NCBI RefSeq assembly: GCF_039545035.1
Contig: NZ_BAABRO010000020.1
Coordinates: 62,001-126,000, forward strand
Direction of reading: 5' to 3'
DNA length: 64,000 nucleotides
Source: Novipirellula caenicola
GTDB taxonomy: Bacteria > Planctomycetota > Planctomycetia > Pirellulales > Pirellulaceae
Every line of letters begins with the position of its first letter. Position 1 is the stretch's first letter. Below the pieces are notes generated by a model. It was not told the DNA's origin and ran no database searches. It worked only from the letters and a program-made list of their open reading frames with translations. The translations under genes and the position numbers were made by a program. Of this stretch, positions 9,067-18,924 are shown piece after piece.

Positions 9067-10386
9067 CTAGGCGGGCATGATCACGCGTTCGCGGAATGCG
9101 CTGGCGGGCAAACGCACGCCGGACGACTCCAATTTATCCATGAACGATGGCCGGACTCCGGTGCATTCGAAGTGTCCAAATGCCTTGCCGTCTTCGTCGA
9201 CGCCCTTTTGGACATAACGATAAATGTCTTGCAATACGATCGTGTCTTGTTCCATCCCGACGACTTCGGTGATTGCGGTCACGCGACGCGGTCCACCTTG
9301 CAAACGGTTGGCTTGAATCAACACGTCGACTGCACCAGAAATTTGTTGGCGAATCGCTTTGACCGGCAAATCAAACCCGGCCATCATGACCAACGTTTCC
9401 AAACGGGCGATGGCGTCACGAGGGGTATTGGCGTGAATCGTGGTTAACGATCCATCATGACCGGTGTTCATCGCTTGCAACATGTCCAACGTCTCACCAC
9501 CACGACATTCGCCGATGATGATTCGCTCAGGACGCATACGCAGCGCGTTTTTGACCAAGTCGGTCGCGGTCACCGCCCCGGTACCTTCGATGTTCGGCGG
9601 ACGTGTTTCCAATCGCACGACATGGTCTTGTTGCAACTGCAATTCCGCCGCGTCTTCGATGGTTACGATCCGGTCTTCGTGACCAATGAACGAGGAAAGC
9701 GTATTCAGCAGCGTCGTTTTACCAGAACCGGTACCACCGGCAATGATCATATTCAAACGTGCCTTGATACAGCCTTCTAACAACATCACCATCTCGGGGG
9801 TGAAGGCTTTGTAGTTCAGCAGGTCTTCGAGTTTCAGCGGGTTGCTACCGAAACGACGAATCGAAACCGCCGCTCCATCGAGTGCAAGCGGAGGAATGAT
9901 CGCATTGACACGCGAACCGTCTTCCAAACGAGCATCCACCATCGGACAGGTTTCGTCGACGCGGCGTCCCACTTTGCTGACGATGCGGTCGATGATTTGC
10001 AGCAAGTGTTTGCCGTCACGGAACTCGACGTCCGTCTTCTGCATCCGGCCGCCTTTTTCGACGTAAATATTTTTGGGACCGTTGATCAGAATATCGCTGA
10101 CCTTGGGGTCCTTCAAAATCAATTCGAGCGGGCCAAGTCCGAGCACTTCATCGAGCACTTCGTCAATGATACGATCGCGTTCCTGACGGTTCAACAACGT
10201 GTCTTCGGCATCGCACAGATGCTCGACCACAAGTCGGATTTCACGAGTCAGCGTTTCGCCCTTCAACTCGCCAACGCGTGAAAGGTCTAGTTTGTCGACC
10301 AATTTCCCGTGAATGCGTCGCTTGATCTCTTCGAACTGATGCTGACGATTGACTTCAGGTTTAGCTGTTTGTGTACCAGATCGCAT
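9067..10386 (-). CDS. cpaF: Tad pilus assembly ATPase CpaF/TadA
   Basis: A 439-residue secretion ATPase of the VirB11/CpaF family. Walker A is GGTGSGKTT at residues 217-225 and Walker B is [11 protein letters not shown] at about 288-298. The His box ([18 protein letters not shown]) and the Asp box around IEDAAELQL also fit. The N-terminal part [23 protein letters not shown] is the usual CpaF domain. It powers export or assembly of Flp-type pili across the inner membrane. It is first of the visible tad genes, with no pilin, prepilin peptidase or secretin gene nearby, so the rest of the system must be encoded elsewhere. Confidence 0.95.
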   Translation of the reverse strand: MRSGTQTAKPEVNRQHQFEEIKRRIHGKLVDKLDLSRVGELKGETLTREIRLVVEHLCDAEDTLLNRQERDRIIDEVLDEVLGLGPLELILKDPKVSDILINGPKNIYVEKGGRMQKTDVEFRDGKHLLQIIDRIVSKVGRRVDETCPMVDARLEDGSRVNAIIPPLALDGAAVSIRRFGSNPLKLEDLLNYKAFTPEMVMLLEGCIKARLNMIIAGGTGSGKTTLLNTLSSFIGHEDRIVTIEDAAELQLQQDHVVRLETRPPNIEGTGAVTATDLVKNALRMRPERIIIGECRGGETLDMLQAMNTGHDGSLTTIHANTPRDAIARLETLVMMAGFDLPVKAIRQQISGAVDVLIQANRLQGGPRRVTAITEVVGMEQDTIVLQDIYRYVQKGVDEDGKAFGHFECTGVRPSFMDKLESSGVRLPASAFRERVIMPA

Positions 10387-10953
10387 GACTGGAAGTTCCC
10401 CGGTGAATGCTCAGACAATTGTTTCGTTTTGACTTCGACTGCCATCCCTGTTTCCAAAACAGGGCTCCGTTGCGAAGCATGCTGCTTGCAGCCATCCTGC
10501 GACGTGAAACGCTTGCCACCCCTTACATGCCCATGGGGGGGACGCAGCACCTTCGCGATCGAATGACCCACGCAAACATAGACCACGATTAGGGCACAGG
10601 TCGCCTAAACCGTACAAATTACGCCAGAACGTGCCGGGTACAGAAAGTTTGCCGAAGCAATCCAACCTGTGTCGCTTGAGAAAAAAAACAGGTTATTCCG
10701 GTCCTAGCGAATGCAACGATCGCCGAGAGCAAGCGGACGCAAGCAACGAGAGCGTGCTGACGCAAGGAAATGGGGCGTGCAAGTAGCCGGGACCAGCGGG
10801 CCGACAGCAGAGCGGCAGAGAGAAAGCAGGGGAGGAGAGCGGGGACGCCGTGCGGCGGCACTCGAATTGAGTCACCGCCGCGACCACCACGCGAACGTCA
10901 CGGTGACGATCGCAACCTCATCGCTTTGGATCCGGTATCGATGCCTCGTGAAC
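10387..10953. other. Intergenic region upstream of cpaF, purine-rich in part
   Basis: 567 bp between cpaF and the end of the M13 peptidase gene, both on the minus strand. It should hold the tad promoter near 10390-10620. The part at 10690-10850 is strikingly purine-rich on the plus strand (AGCGGCAGAGAGAAAGCAGGG type). Short open frames exist on both strands but none has recognisable content. I see no RNA gene. Confidence 0.4.
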
Positions 10954-13062
10954 CTACCAAATGCGGACGCGTTCTTCCGGTGGCAGGTACAACGGATCAC
11001 TTGGCTTGACGTCAAACGCCTTGTACCAAGCATCCATGTTGCGGACGATTCCGTTGACGCGATACTCGCTCGGGCTGTGAGGATCGGTAATCAATCGCTT
11101 CAACAACTCTTGCTCGCGATACAAACGTCGCCAAATTTGCGACCATCCCAAAAAGAAACGTTGGTCCCCGGTCAAGCCATCGATCACGGGTGCCTCTTTG
11201 CCGTCAAGCGACAATTGGTAAGCCTCGTACGCCAGGCTCAATCCACCCAGATCGCCGATGTTTTCACCAAGCGTCAGGTCACCGTTGACGAAGTTGCCTT
11301 CGACCGGCTCGAATTCGCTGTACTGTTTTGACAAGATGGCAGCGCGACGCTCGAATTCTTCGCGGTCGCTCGGGGTCCACCACATTCGCAGATTGCCATG
11401 ACCATCATATTTGCTGCCCTTGTCATCAAATCCGTGGCTCAATTCGTGCCCGATCACGGCACCAATCGCGCCGTAGTTCACCGCATCGTCCGCCGCCATA
11501 TTGAAAAACGGTGGCTGCAAGATCGCCGCCGGAAAAACGATCTCGTTCATCGTCGGGTTGTAGTAGGCGTTGATCGTTTGCGGTGTCATGTGCCATTCGT
11601 CGCGATCGATTGGACCGCCTAACTTTTGCAAATCCCGCTCGTGCTCGAAATTTGCCGATGCGATGATATTGGACGCCAACGAATCGGGATCGATACTCAG
11701 TTTTGAATAGTCTTTCCATTGATCGGGATAGCCGATCTTGGTGGTGAACAACCCCAGCTTCTCGATCGCTTGTTTCTTGGTTCCTTCACTCATCCAATCT
11801 CGCGACTCAATCCGTTTTGCGAAGGCTTGCTTCAAGTTTTCGACCAACTCATTCATCCGTTCTTTTGCTTCGGGCTTGAAATGCCGTTCCACATAAACTT
11901 GGCCGACAAGCTCGCCCAACACACTGCTCGTCGTGTTGACCGCCCGTTTCCATAGCGGCTCTTGCTCGGTGATCCCGCTGATCGCGGTGTAATGAAAATC
12001 AAAGTGACGCTGTTCAAGCGACTCGGTCAATTCCGAGGCGTAGGCGTCGAGCAAGCGAAATTTCAAGTAGGCTTTCCAAGCTGCCAAATCGGTCTCGACA
12101 AACTGAGTTGCAAAGGCATCGATGTAACTTGGTTGGCGGACGACGTACTTGTCTTGCTTCTGCAGCCCAGTCGCTTTGGCATAAGCCGTCCAATCGAAAC
12201 TGCCAAACTTTTTAGCCAACTCGGCCGCAGTCATCGCGTTGTAGGTTTTGTCGGGATCTCGATTCTCAGTCTTTGTCCACTGAGCCTGGGCGATTGCATG
12301 TTCAATCTTGTAAACGTTTTCGACATCCGCGTCACTCACCTCGCCGAACTGGCTTAGCAGATCACGAATGTAGACCTTCAATTGCTCGCGAAGCTCGACG
12401 TAACGTGGTACGTCTTCGAGATAGTAATCACGATCCGGCAGCGTCAATCCCGCCTGAGTGACGTACACGGTGTACTGATCACTTTTTTTCGCATCCACTC
12501 CGACGAACGATGCAAACGGACCGTAGACACCGTTTCGCGACAACGATCCAAGCACTTTAGCAAGCTCGGCTTTGGATGTTGCCGAATCGATGGTGGCGAC
12601 CAAAGGTTCAATCGGTGAAATTCCAGCCTCGTTCCGCGATTGCATGTCCGTCACGCTGCGGTACAAGTCGCCGATCTTTTGTGCCGCCGAGCCCTTGCTA
12701 CTTTTTTTCGCCGCCGACTCTTCGATCAATTCACGGACTTGCTCGCGAGTCTGGTCATTCAAAATCGTGAAGATGCCGTAGTCCGACTTGTCTCCAGGAA
12801 TTTGGGTCGTTTCCAACCATTTCTGATTGGCATATTTGTAAAAGTTCTCACCCGGTGAAACACTTTCACTAAACAGCGATTTGTCGATCCCGGACACAGC
12901 GGATGTCGCTGCCGAAACCGTTTGTTGTGCATGAAGCGTTGCCGAAACCAGCGAGCTGGTGATACCGCACAAGCATGCGCTCGCGAAAAGTGAACTTCGA
13001 TTAAAACCTATCAATGGTAGTCTCCGACTGGATTGAATTGAAACGTTAGCGGTCCACAGCAT
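10954..13062 (-). CDS. M13 family zinc metalloendopeptidase, secreted
   Basis: A protein of about 702 residues of the neprilysin/PepO (M13) family. The zinc site HELSH (in VIGHELSHGFDDKG, about residue 540) supplies two histidines, and ENIGDLGG about 60 residues later supplies the glutamate ligand. NAYYNPTMNEIVFPAAIL is the conserved NAYY substrate-binding motif. The C-terminus RVRIW fits the family's ending in a basic/aromatic motif. A hydrophobic N-terminal segment (SLFASACLCGITSSLVSATLHA) predicts export, so it probably cleaves peptides outside the cytoplasm. The start is uncertain: ATG 13062 or GTG 13095. Confidence 0.93.
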   Translation of the reverse strand: MLWTANVSIQSSRRLPLIGFNRSSLFASACLCGITSSLVSATLHAQQTVSAATSAVSGIDKSLFSESVSPGENFYKYANQKWLETTQIPGDKSDYGIFTILNDQTREQVRELIEESAAKKSSKGSAAQKIGDLYRSVTDMQSRNEAGISPIEPLVATIDSATSKAELAKVLGSLSRNGVYGPFASFVGVDAKKSDQYTVYVTQAGLTLPDRDYYLEDVPRYVELREQLKVYIRDLLSQFGEVSDADVENVYKIEHAIAQAQWTKTENRDPDKTYNAMTAAELAKKFGSFDWTAYAKATGLQKQDKYVVRQPSYIDAFATQFVETDLAAWKAYLKFRLLDAYASELTESLEQRHFDFHYTAISGITEQEPLWKRAVNTTSSVLGELVGQVYVERHFKPEAKERMNELVENLKQAFAKRIESRDWMSEGTKKQAIEKLGLFTTKIGYPDQWKDYSKLSIDPDSLASNIIASANFEHERDLQKLGGPIDRDEWHMTPQTINAYYNPTMNEIVFPAAILQPPFFNMAADDAVNYGAIGAVIGHELSHGFDDKGSKYDGHGNLRMWWTPSDREEFERRAAILSKQYSEFEPVEGNFVNGDLTLGENIGDLGGLSLAYEAYQLSLDGKEAPVIDGLTGDQRFFLGWSQIWRRLYREQELLKRLITDPHSPSEYRVNGIVRNMDAWYKAFDVKPSDPLYLPPEERVRIW

Positions 13063-13280
13063 CCGCTGTGCCAGTGGGGGTGAAAATCTCGCCACATTGG
13101 CTCGAAATGGCCATCAGTCTCGCTGCCACGCCAAAATGCCGCCCCCCTGACCACATTCAGCCGGCATTCTATCCGAAAACCGGCAATTGCTTTATCCGCG
13201 TGACGAGAATCTCGGCAGTTTGTTTGCCGAGATCCGCGGCGGTATGATGAACGAAGACGCAGCATTGGAGTGGCCAAGTG

Positions 13281-13931
13281 ATGGGCGACGATGATTTTCA
13301 ACATCAGCGAGCACAATTGATCCGCGACGAGTTGCCACAACTTGGCATCCATGACGAAGCGGTCCTGCATGCGATGATGTCGGTCCCGCGAGAACACTTT
13401 GTCAGCGAAAAGAATCGCGAATTCGCCTATCGCAACGCCCCGCTGCCCATTGGTTTTGGGCAAACCATCTCGCAACCACTGATTGTCGCCTACATGATCG
13501 AGGCCTCGCAGTTGGCGTCGCACGAGCGATTGCTCGAAATCGGCACCGGATCTGGATACGCCGCCGCCGTGATGTCGAAAATTGCAAAGGAGGTTTTGAC
13601 CGTCGAGCGGCACCCCAAACTTGCTGAATCGGCACGCAAGCGACTGAAGCGACTCGGTTATGAAAATATCCGCGTCTTTCAATCCGACGGCACCCTCGGG
13701 TTACCCGAGCACGCCCCTTTCGCCGCCATCATTGTCGCGGCGTGCGGCCCCAGCGTGCCTCCGCCACTGCTTCAACAACTCGAACTCGGAGGACGCCTGG
13801 TCATTCCCGTAGGCGAGAAACAGGGATCTCAAAAACTGGTTCGCGTGACGCGGCAAGCGGAAAACAAATTCAAGCACGAAGAATTAGGATTCGTACACTT
13901 CGTACCGCTCGTCGGTGAAGCGGGCTGGTAG
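13281..13931 (+). CDS. pcm: Protein-L-isoaspartate O-methyltransferase
   Basis: A 216-residue enzyme that methylates abnormal L-isoaspartyl residues with S-adenosylmethionine to start protein repair. SAM motif I is LLEIGTGSGYAAAV (about residue 83), VERHPKLAESARKRL follows motif I as usual, and the PCMT signature GFGQTISQPLIVAYM is intact. FAAIIVAACGPSVPPPLLQQLELGGRLVIPVG covers the remaining conserved blocks. The ATG at 13281 is preferred to the GTG three bases earlier; GGAG lies about 12 bp upstream. It is divergent from the M13 peptidase gene. Confidence 0.93.
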   Translation: MGDDDFQHQRAQLIRDELPQLGIHDEAVLHAMMSVPREHFVSEKNREFAYRNAPLPIGFGQTISQPLIVAYMIEASQLASHERLLEIGTGSGYAAAVMSKIAKEVLTVERHPKLAESARKRLKRLGYENIRVFQSDGTLGLPEHAPFAAIIVAACGPSVPPPLLQQLELGGRLVIPVGEKQGSQKLVRVTRQAENKFKHEELGFVHFVPLVGEAGW

Positions 13932-14033
13932 ACGGATCCCGATTGGGGCGCGGGCAAGATGCCTCAATCGCGGCCTTCAGTCCCAACGCCGGCGGCAGGA
14001 CATGGGACTCGCAATCACGCCGCTGACGGACCA

Positions 14034-14744
14034 TCAGTCGAGTCGATCCCACAACACGCCTTCTCCGGTCCCGTCGCCACGGAACCGCAGCAGCCTCGAC
14101 TCCTGGTTGCGATTGAGACATTTGATCGCGTCAGCGAGCCGGCGTTTGGGATCAAGGTCGGGCTTTTGAGACAAAGGATCATCAATTTTTGCCGGCCAAC
14201 CATCCTCTTCGAACGCGGTCAAAATCGTTTCTTGATTCAGCGCGGGCCAGCGAAACCGTTTGATCAACTGGGTCCCCAAACGCAATTCATGACGTGCGGC
14301 ATCCCAACACGGACCGCTGTTGGCCAGCGGAGACGCCGTCTCGCCACTCCGGTTCACATGCACACCACTTGAAGATCGCACACCACTTGAAGATCGCAAT
14401 TGCCGTGACACCAACCGTTGGCCTTCGTCAGAAAGCGTGAAACAGGATCGGCCATCAAAGACGACCCCGGCTAGCTCGCGAACCATGCGATGCTCGTCCC
14501 CCGGTGAACTGAGGTCCTGGCCATGCAACAGCCAATGACGACACACCAACCAGCGAACATCATTGATGCGGATTCCAATCTCTTGCAACTCGGCAAACGA
14601 AATCGCAAACTCCCACGGCGAGCATGCCGCATCCGCCGCATATTGCGCCGCGTCATGAAGAAGCGTGAGTGCATCGGCGAATGAATTCAGCTTCTCGGTA
14701 ACGAATTCATCTTCGCGATGCCAATTTTCGCTGACGACATCCAT
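14034..14744 (-). CDS. Hypothetical protein with winged-helix-like C-terminus
   Basis: A 236-residue soluble protein without a family I can name with confidence. The N-terminal 85 residues look helical, with a winged-helix-like block (FAELQEIGIRINDVRWLVCR). The last 65 residues (IKRFRWPALNQETILTAFEEDGWP then DPKRRLADAIKCLNRNQ, ending FRGDGTGEGVLWDRLD) look like a compact DNA-binding module. Residues about 117-128 contain a perfect six-residue tandem duplication (SSSGVR twice) from an 18-bp direct repeat at 14361-14396. A transcription regulator is a guess. Confidence 0.6.
   Translation of the reverse strand: MDVVSENWHREDEFVTEKLNSFADALTLLHDAAQYAADAACSPWEFAISFAELQEIGIRINDVRWLVCRHWLLHGQDLSSPGDEHRMVRELAGVVFDGRSCFTLSDEGQRLVSRQLRSSSGVRSSSGVHVNRSGETASPLANSGPCWDAARHELRLGTQLIKRFRWPALNQETILTAFEEDGWPAKIDDPLSQKPDLDPKRRLADAIKCLNRNQESRLLRFRGDGTGEGVLWDRLD
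14361..14396. repeat. 18-bp tandem direct repeat inside a coding region
   Basis: The sequence CACACCACTTGAAGATCG occurs twice head to tail with no mismatches. Because 18 is divisible by three it adds six residues to the minus-strand protein without breaking the frame, which suggests a recent slippage duplication. Confidence 0.85.
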
Positions 14745-15029
14745 GTTTGAAAAACCTATGGATTGAAATCAAACCGATCTTCGTGCTTGAAATCTACACG
14801 CCCCCCATCCGAAGGTCAAGGCACACGGGTGCATGAGCTTGCTTTCTCGATTCATCTCTTCGCAATCAAGAACCATGCTGCTTCTTTTTGCAACCTGATG
14901 GCTTCACCACGCTGTACGTATTGAATTCTTGCACTCGTCGGTTCAATAGCCATTCCAGGTGCAATGGAGGGAGACAGCCATGACAAGTCGCGGCAACGAA
15001 ACGGTGCTGTCAACGACAAGGTGCGGTCA

Positions 15030-15932
15030 ATGACATCATTTACTCCTGAGGCGTTTGGCTGGTGTCCCGATATCACCGATCCGCGAGACTTTCCGTTCAC
15101 CCAGGGCATCTTAACCAACCGTCCCGCGACACTCGCCCCAACAACACCGTCCCCGCCAACACTCGCCCGCCCGCTGAATTCACTGCCGGACTTTTTGGCC
15201 ACTTCGCGATTGCCGGCTGCACAAATTTTGGACGAAGAAACACTGCAGCTGCATCCACGCAACGACGGTCCAGATCATTCGACCGCTGCAGTGATGAGCT
15301 TGTCATTGGTCGATTGGCTCAGCCGACGGTGGCGTGGCATCCCACTGAACCGCAGTGTCAAATTCTTGCACCAGATGACCATTCGAACTCAGGGAGGCGG
15401 CGGTGTGATGGGAGTCGGTCTACGGGCGACGCTCAAGACGCTGGTTCGCTTCGGCGCCCCTCCCGAACCGATGTGGCCATCGAATTCCCCCGCAGCGGAC
15501 TTTCCCACGGACCCGATGCTGTTTGCATTCCGCGGCGACTATGCGAATTTGAAGTTCTATCGCATCGACGATCGCTCCAGCTCAGCGAACGACACCTTGA
15601 TTGCGATCAAACAGTGGTTGGCATCAGGAGCTCCTTGTTTGTTTGGATTTTCGGTTCCCGATTGCCTTACCACTCACAGCTGGATCCCCCATGAACACGA
15701 TCGCAGCGGCATTTTGGGCGGGACCGCAGCCATCGCGATGGGATACGACGACGATTTTGTCGAAAATGCCCCGCGGCCTGAACTGCGAGGTGCCTTGCGA
15801 ATCCGCTGCGGCTGGGGCGACCAGTGGGGCGAGCATGGCTATGGATGGTTGCCCTATCGCTACGTCCTGGAGCGTTGGGCCATCGATTTCTGGGGAGTCC
15901 ATTACCCGCAACGCCCGAGCGTCTCGGAATGA
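15030..15932 (+). CDS. Papain-fold (C1A-like) protein lacking the catalytic residues
   Basis: A 300-residue protein with the overall order of a bacterial C1A papain-family peptidase, but each catalytic position is changed. The Cys region, usually DQGxxGSCTA, reads NDGPDHSTAA at residues 78-87 with no cysteine. The His motif GGHAVxAVGYDD reads GGTAAIAMGYDD (Thr near 231). The Asn motif IRNSWG-WG-GYGWLPYEYV reads IRCGWGDQWGEHGYGWLPYRYV (Cys near 259). The fold signatures around these sites are otherwise well kept, so this is probably a pseudo-protease with a binding or regulatory role. No signal peptide is visible. The start could also be 14964. Confidence 0.75.
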   Translation: MTSFTPEAFGWCPDITDPRDFPFTQGILTNRPATLAPTTPSPPTLARPLNSLPDFLATSRLPAAQILDEETLQLHPRNDGPDHSTAAVMSLSLVDWLSRRWRGIPLNRSVKFLHQMTIRTQGGGGVMGVGLRATLKTLVRFGAPPEPMWPSNSPAADFPTDPMLFAFRGDYANLKFYRIDDRSSSANDTLIAIKQWLASGAPCLFGFSVPDCLTTHSWIPHEHDRSGILGGTAAIAMGYDDDFVENAPRPELRGALRIRCGWGDQWGEHGYGWLPYRYVLERWAIDFWGVHYPQRPSVSE

Positions 15933-16159
15933 TCCCGTTGCCGTCGTGGCTGGCGAGTCGTCGCCGTGGTTGGCGAGTCATTGTGAAACCGTGGTACAGC
16001 GATGGGACGCCCTGGGGGCAGCCATCGGGTTAGTATCGAACACTGCATGCCCGGTCGGCTTCCGTTGTTCTGCCGAACCAACGTCTTAAGATCGAAACAG
16101 CGCCGTAGGTGGTTGGCACTTCCGTTGATTTCGTTACCCGGTACCGAGGAAACCAAGCA

Positions 16160-17209
16160 ATGACTCTGTTTCGCACTCTGGCTCCATTACTGGGGCTCTC
16201 TGTTTTGATGGTCACCAGTGCCAACGCCCAACACTTCGGTGGTCACCGGATCATTCATTCGCAACCGACATGCTGGACAGTTCCGACCTATCGCACCATT
16301 TTGCCACCGCCAGTGATCCATCACTCACCGTCGCTCTGTTATTGTGGGCATCCCAGCACGCCACATCCGCATGGGCATTGTCATGTCGTCCATCCGCCAT
16401 GCACACACTGTGGACATTACCCATGCCGCTGCCACTCGCACCACCCACACTGTTCCCATTGTGGACACTACCCCTGCACGTGCCACCATCACGACCCTTG
16501 TTCGCACTGTGGACACTACCCCTGCAACTGCGACTGCAATCATTGTTTGGATTGTGAGATCCGGATGAGCCATCACTGCGACCGACGCACCTGCAGCAAA
16601 ACTCCTATCCACGTGAAAATCATTGGCCGCATCCCGCGAATCGATGAAGAAACGAATTGCTATGTGACAAAGATCGATTTCCAAGCACCGACCAAAGTGC
16701 CCTACGTCATTTCAAAAACACACAGGTGTGTCGAGATTGGCAAACGTGCGATCACCTGTCTGCCCGGCTGTACGTTCTCGCTATGCGTGCCCATCAATGA
16801 ATGTTGTGAAAACGTGCTGACCTGTGAACTTCGCAACAAAACGATGAACCTGCGTGCTTGGAAACGAAACAATGGGACGTATGACGTCTACGTCTTGAAC
16901 CAAGCAAGCGGTCCTTTTTCAGCAGGGGGCATGCCTGAGAAATGGTTGGTCATGCACTGCGCGACCAAGTCGCAAGTCGAATCAAAATTCCCAGAGGTCC
17001 AAGTCACCGCGCGCGACGGCAAACCGGTGTCGGAACGCGTGGTGTTGAATCGTCGCGTTCCTCAATCCACGTCGGCCGACACCGAGATGGAATTCGTTGT
17101 TTCTCAGCCGGACGAAAAAACGGCGGCGGACGAAGACAAACCGTCAGTCACCAGTCGTGCGGCGACCGCGACGCCCCAGCCACCGCTGGCCGGTTTGGCA
17201 GCCCAATGA
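16160..17209 (+). CDS. Secreted Cys/His-repeat protein, putative metal-binding
   Basis: A 349-residue protein with a clear signal peptide (FRTLAPLLGLSVLMVTSANA, cleavage about residue 23). Residues 58-145 are extremely rich in Cys and His and contain three near-identical repeats of C-x-H-C-G-H-Y-P-C-x-C at residues 81-91, 98-108 and 114-124, spaced 16-17 residues apart and linked by His/Pro. A further C-x-C and C-x-x-C follow. The rest (residues 145-300) looks like a beta-rich domain with scattered cysteines, ending in a low-complexity Thr/Pro/Ala tail. No known family is recognised. Exported Zn, Cu or Fe binding is a reasonable inference. GAGGAAA upstream supports ATG 16160. Confidence 0.75.
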   Translation: MTLFRTLAPLLGLSVLMVTSANAQHFGGHRIIHSQPTCWTVPTYRTILPPPVIHHSPSLCYCGHPSTPHPHGHCHVVHPPCTHCGHYPCRCHSHHPHCSHCGHYPCTCHHHDPCSHCGHYPCNCDCNHCLDCEIRMSHHCDRRTCSKTPIHVKIIGRIPRIDEETNCYVTKIDFQAPTKVPYVISKTHRCVEIGKRAITCLPGCTFSLCVPINECCENVLTCELRNKTMNLRAWKRNNGTYDVYVLNQASGPFSAGGMPEKWLVMHCATKSQVESKFPEVQVTARDGKPVSERVVLNRRVPQSTSADTEMEFVVSQPDEKTAADEDKPSVTSRAATATPQPPLAGLAAQ

Positions 17210-17763
17210 GTCGACAACCAAATCGCACGTCGCGAAGTCCCGGCGGCTTCGCGACGCGATCACACAAAACGCGGGCATAAAGCGATTTAGGAACGATTCG
17301 GAAATAACATCGGCAATCGAGTTTTGTGACAAATCACGCGGGTGACGTGTTTTCTTTGTCGTGAACGAGGCTACGTACCCCCTTCGTGCCACTGAGTCGC
17401 TGGGACTCGTTGTCTCGTCCATTACCTCCAAAGCGGACGGCCGAGCTACGCGCATTCCAGCAACGCTCTAGCGGAACGGCCAAACGCCACCGCAGGGTTC
17501 GTGTCATTCGGGAAACATATCGAAATGACGAATCTGTTTTCGAACGGTTGCTTTAGAGGAGGTTTTGCGAAAGAAACGAGAGAATCCCACGAGGCTTGCA
17601 GGTTGGTCTTGAACCGGTCACGCGACAAACGATACATACAGGCCGCAGAACCGGTTGTTTATGCTAGCCATACACTGCGCTAGCCGCAGACTGCACGAAG
17701 CAATGGCCCGGGTGACAAAGGAATTCTGCCCGCGTGCGAAGCCGCCTTGCATAGCCCCCCTGG
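17210..17763. other. Intergenic region, no gene recognised
   Basis: 554 bp between two plus-strand genes. It contains the stem-loop at 17228 and otherwise only short open frames with no recognisable content on either strand. The promoter of the GT61 gene should lie in the last 150 bp. Confidence 0.45.
17228..17256 (+). terminator. Stem-loop after the Cys/His-repeat gene
   Basis: A perfect 10-bp inverted repeat (CGTCGCGAAG and CTTCGCGACG, 9-nt loop) begins 19 bp after the stop codon. There is no U-run, so it could be an mRNA-end stabiliser rather than an intrinsic terminator. Confidence 0.5.
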
Positions 17764-18864
17764 ATGGATAACGTGAAGATTCGAGAGTATGAGACGCCTC
17801 TATCGGGTGAAATCGTCGAGCGGCCTCTTCCTTCGAATTTGGATCCCCGTCATCGCGATCGTTTCGTCGAACTGCAGCATGAACGTTTGACGCATCCCAA
17901 GATCGAGATCTATCAAGACGCAGAAGTCCGAGGACGCGGTCCGGTGTTTTCACAGGGCCGTCCCATTGCCGAATCGTTCGCGGCAACGCCGTGCTTAGAC
18001 CGCTGGTATCGTCGACACGGACCGGCGAAGGCAGCGATCGAAGCATGCCTCAGCCGGCCGCAAACACTCGACAGGCCAGCGCTCTGGATTACCGACAACT
18101 GGTGTTCCAACTACTACCACTGGATGTGCGATACTTTGCCGCGACTCGAATTGGCGGCGATGCATTGCGACCTTCCATCGACAACCCTGTTGTTGCCGGC
18201 ACAGCTCCGGCGAATGAGGTTTGTGGCGGAATCGCTGCTTACGTATGAGCTGAAAGAAGTTCGATTTTTGCATCGATTCGAGCGAATCCGCTGCCGTGAA
18301 TTAACGATCCCTTCGCACGTCGCGTCTTGCGGCAATGTCCGTCCGCCGATAATCCACGCGTTACGAAAACGGTTCTTGGATCAGATTGCTCAGTGCAATG
18401 AAACCGACGGTTCTTCGCCGCAACCTAGGCGAATCGATAGCACACGGATCTATATCAGCCGCCGCAATGCCAAACGTCGACGCATCGAAAACGAGCAAGA
18501 CATCCTGCCGATCTTAGCCGAACACGGTTTCGCCACGGTGGTGGCCGAAGACCTTAGTTGGCTACAACAGCTACGGATTTTCTCTCGGGCGCACTCGGTG
18601 GTGACGAACCATGGCGCGGGCCTGACCAATATCCTGATGATGGCACCGGGATCCCAGGTGCTTGAAATCACAGGCGACGAGACGTTCAGCGTGCCTTGTT
18701 TTCATTCGCTCGCCGCGGCGTCCCAACTCGACTACCGGTACTTGGTTGTCGACCAAGCAAACGCTCGAAAATCGTCGCATGATGGGCACCTGCGGGTAGC
18801 CCCCTCGTCGCTTGACCGCACCCTCACGGAAATGCTGCAGCCACTGCAACGCCAATCAGCCTAG
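17764..18864 (+). CDS. Glycosyltransferase family 61 protein
   Basis: A 366-residue protein of the GT61 (DUF563) family, which transfers sugars such as xylose or GlcNAc to glycans. Signatures are NYYHWMCDTLPRL at about residue 115 (the family's N-x-x-HW-x-D-x-LPRL) and IYISRRNAKRRRIENE around residue 236. The third is SVVTNHGAGLTNILMMAPGSQVLEI near residue 280, with the conserved HGAGL. No TM segment is visible, so it is likely cytoplasmic or peripheral, acting in exopolysaccharide or glycan assembly. No other glycan genes flank it, so the acceptor is unknown. Confidence 0.88.
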   Translation: MDNVKIREYETPLSGEIVERPLPSNLDPRHRDRFVELQHERLTHPKIEIYQDAEVRGRGPVFSQGRPIAESFAATPCLDRWYRRHGPAKAAIEACLSRPQTLDRPALWITDNWCSNYYHWMCDTLPRLELAAMHCDLPSTTLLLPAQLRRMRFVAESLLTYELKEVRFLHRFERIRCRELTIPSHVASCGNVRPPIIHALRKRFLDQIAQCNETDGSSPQPRRIDSTRIYISRRNAKRRRIENEQDILPILAEHGFATVVAEDLSWLQQLRIFSRAHSVVTNHGAGLTNILMMAPGSQVLEITGDETFSVPCFHSLAAASQLDYRYLVVDQANARKSSHDGHLRVAPSSLDRTLTEMLQPLQRQSA

Positions 18865-18924
18865 CGTCGATCCCAACGTCATGGGCGATTTCGGCAAGGC
18901 AACGAACCGCGGTCCACCCCATTT

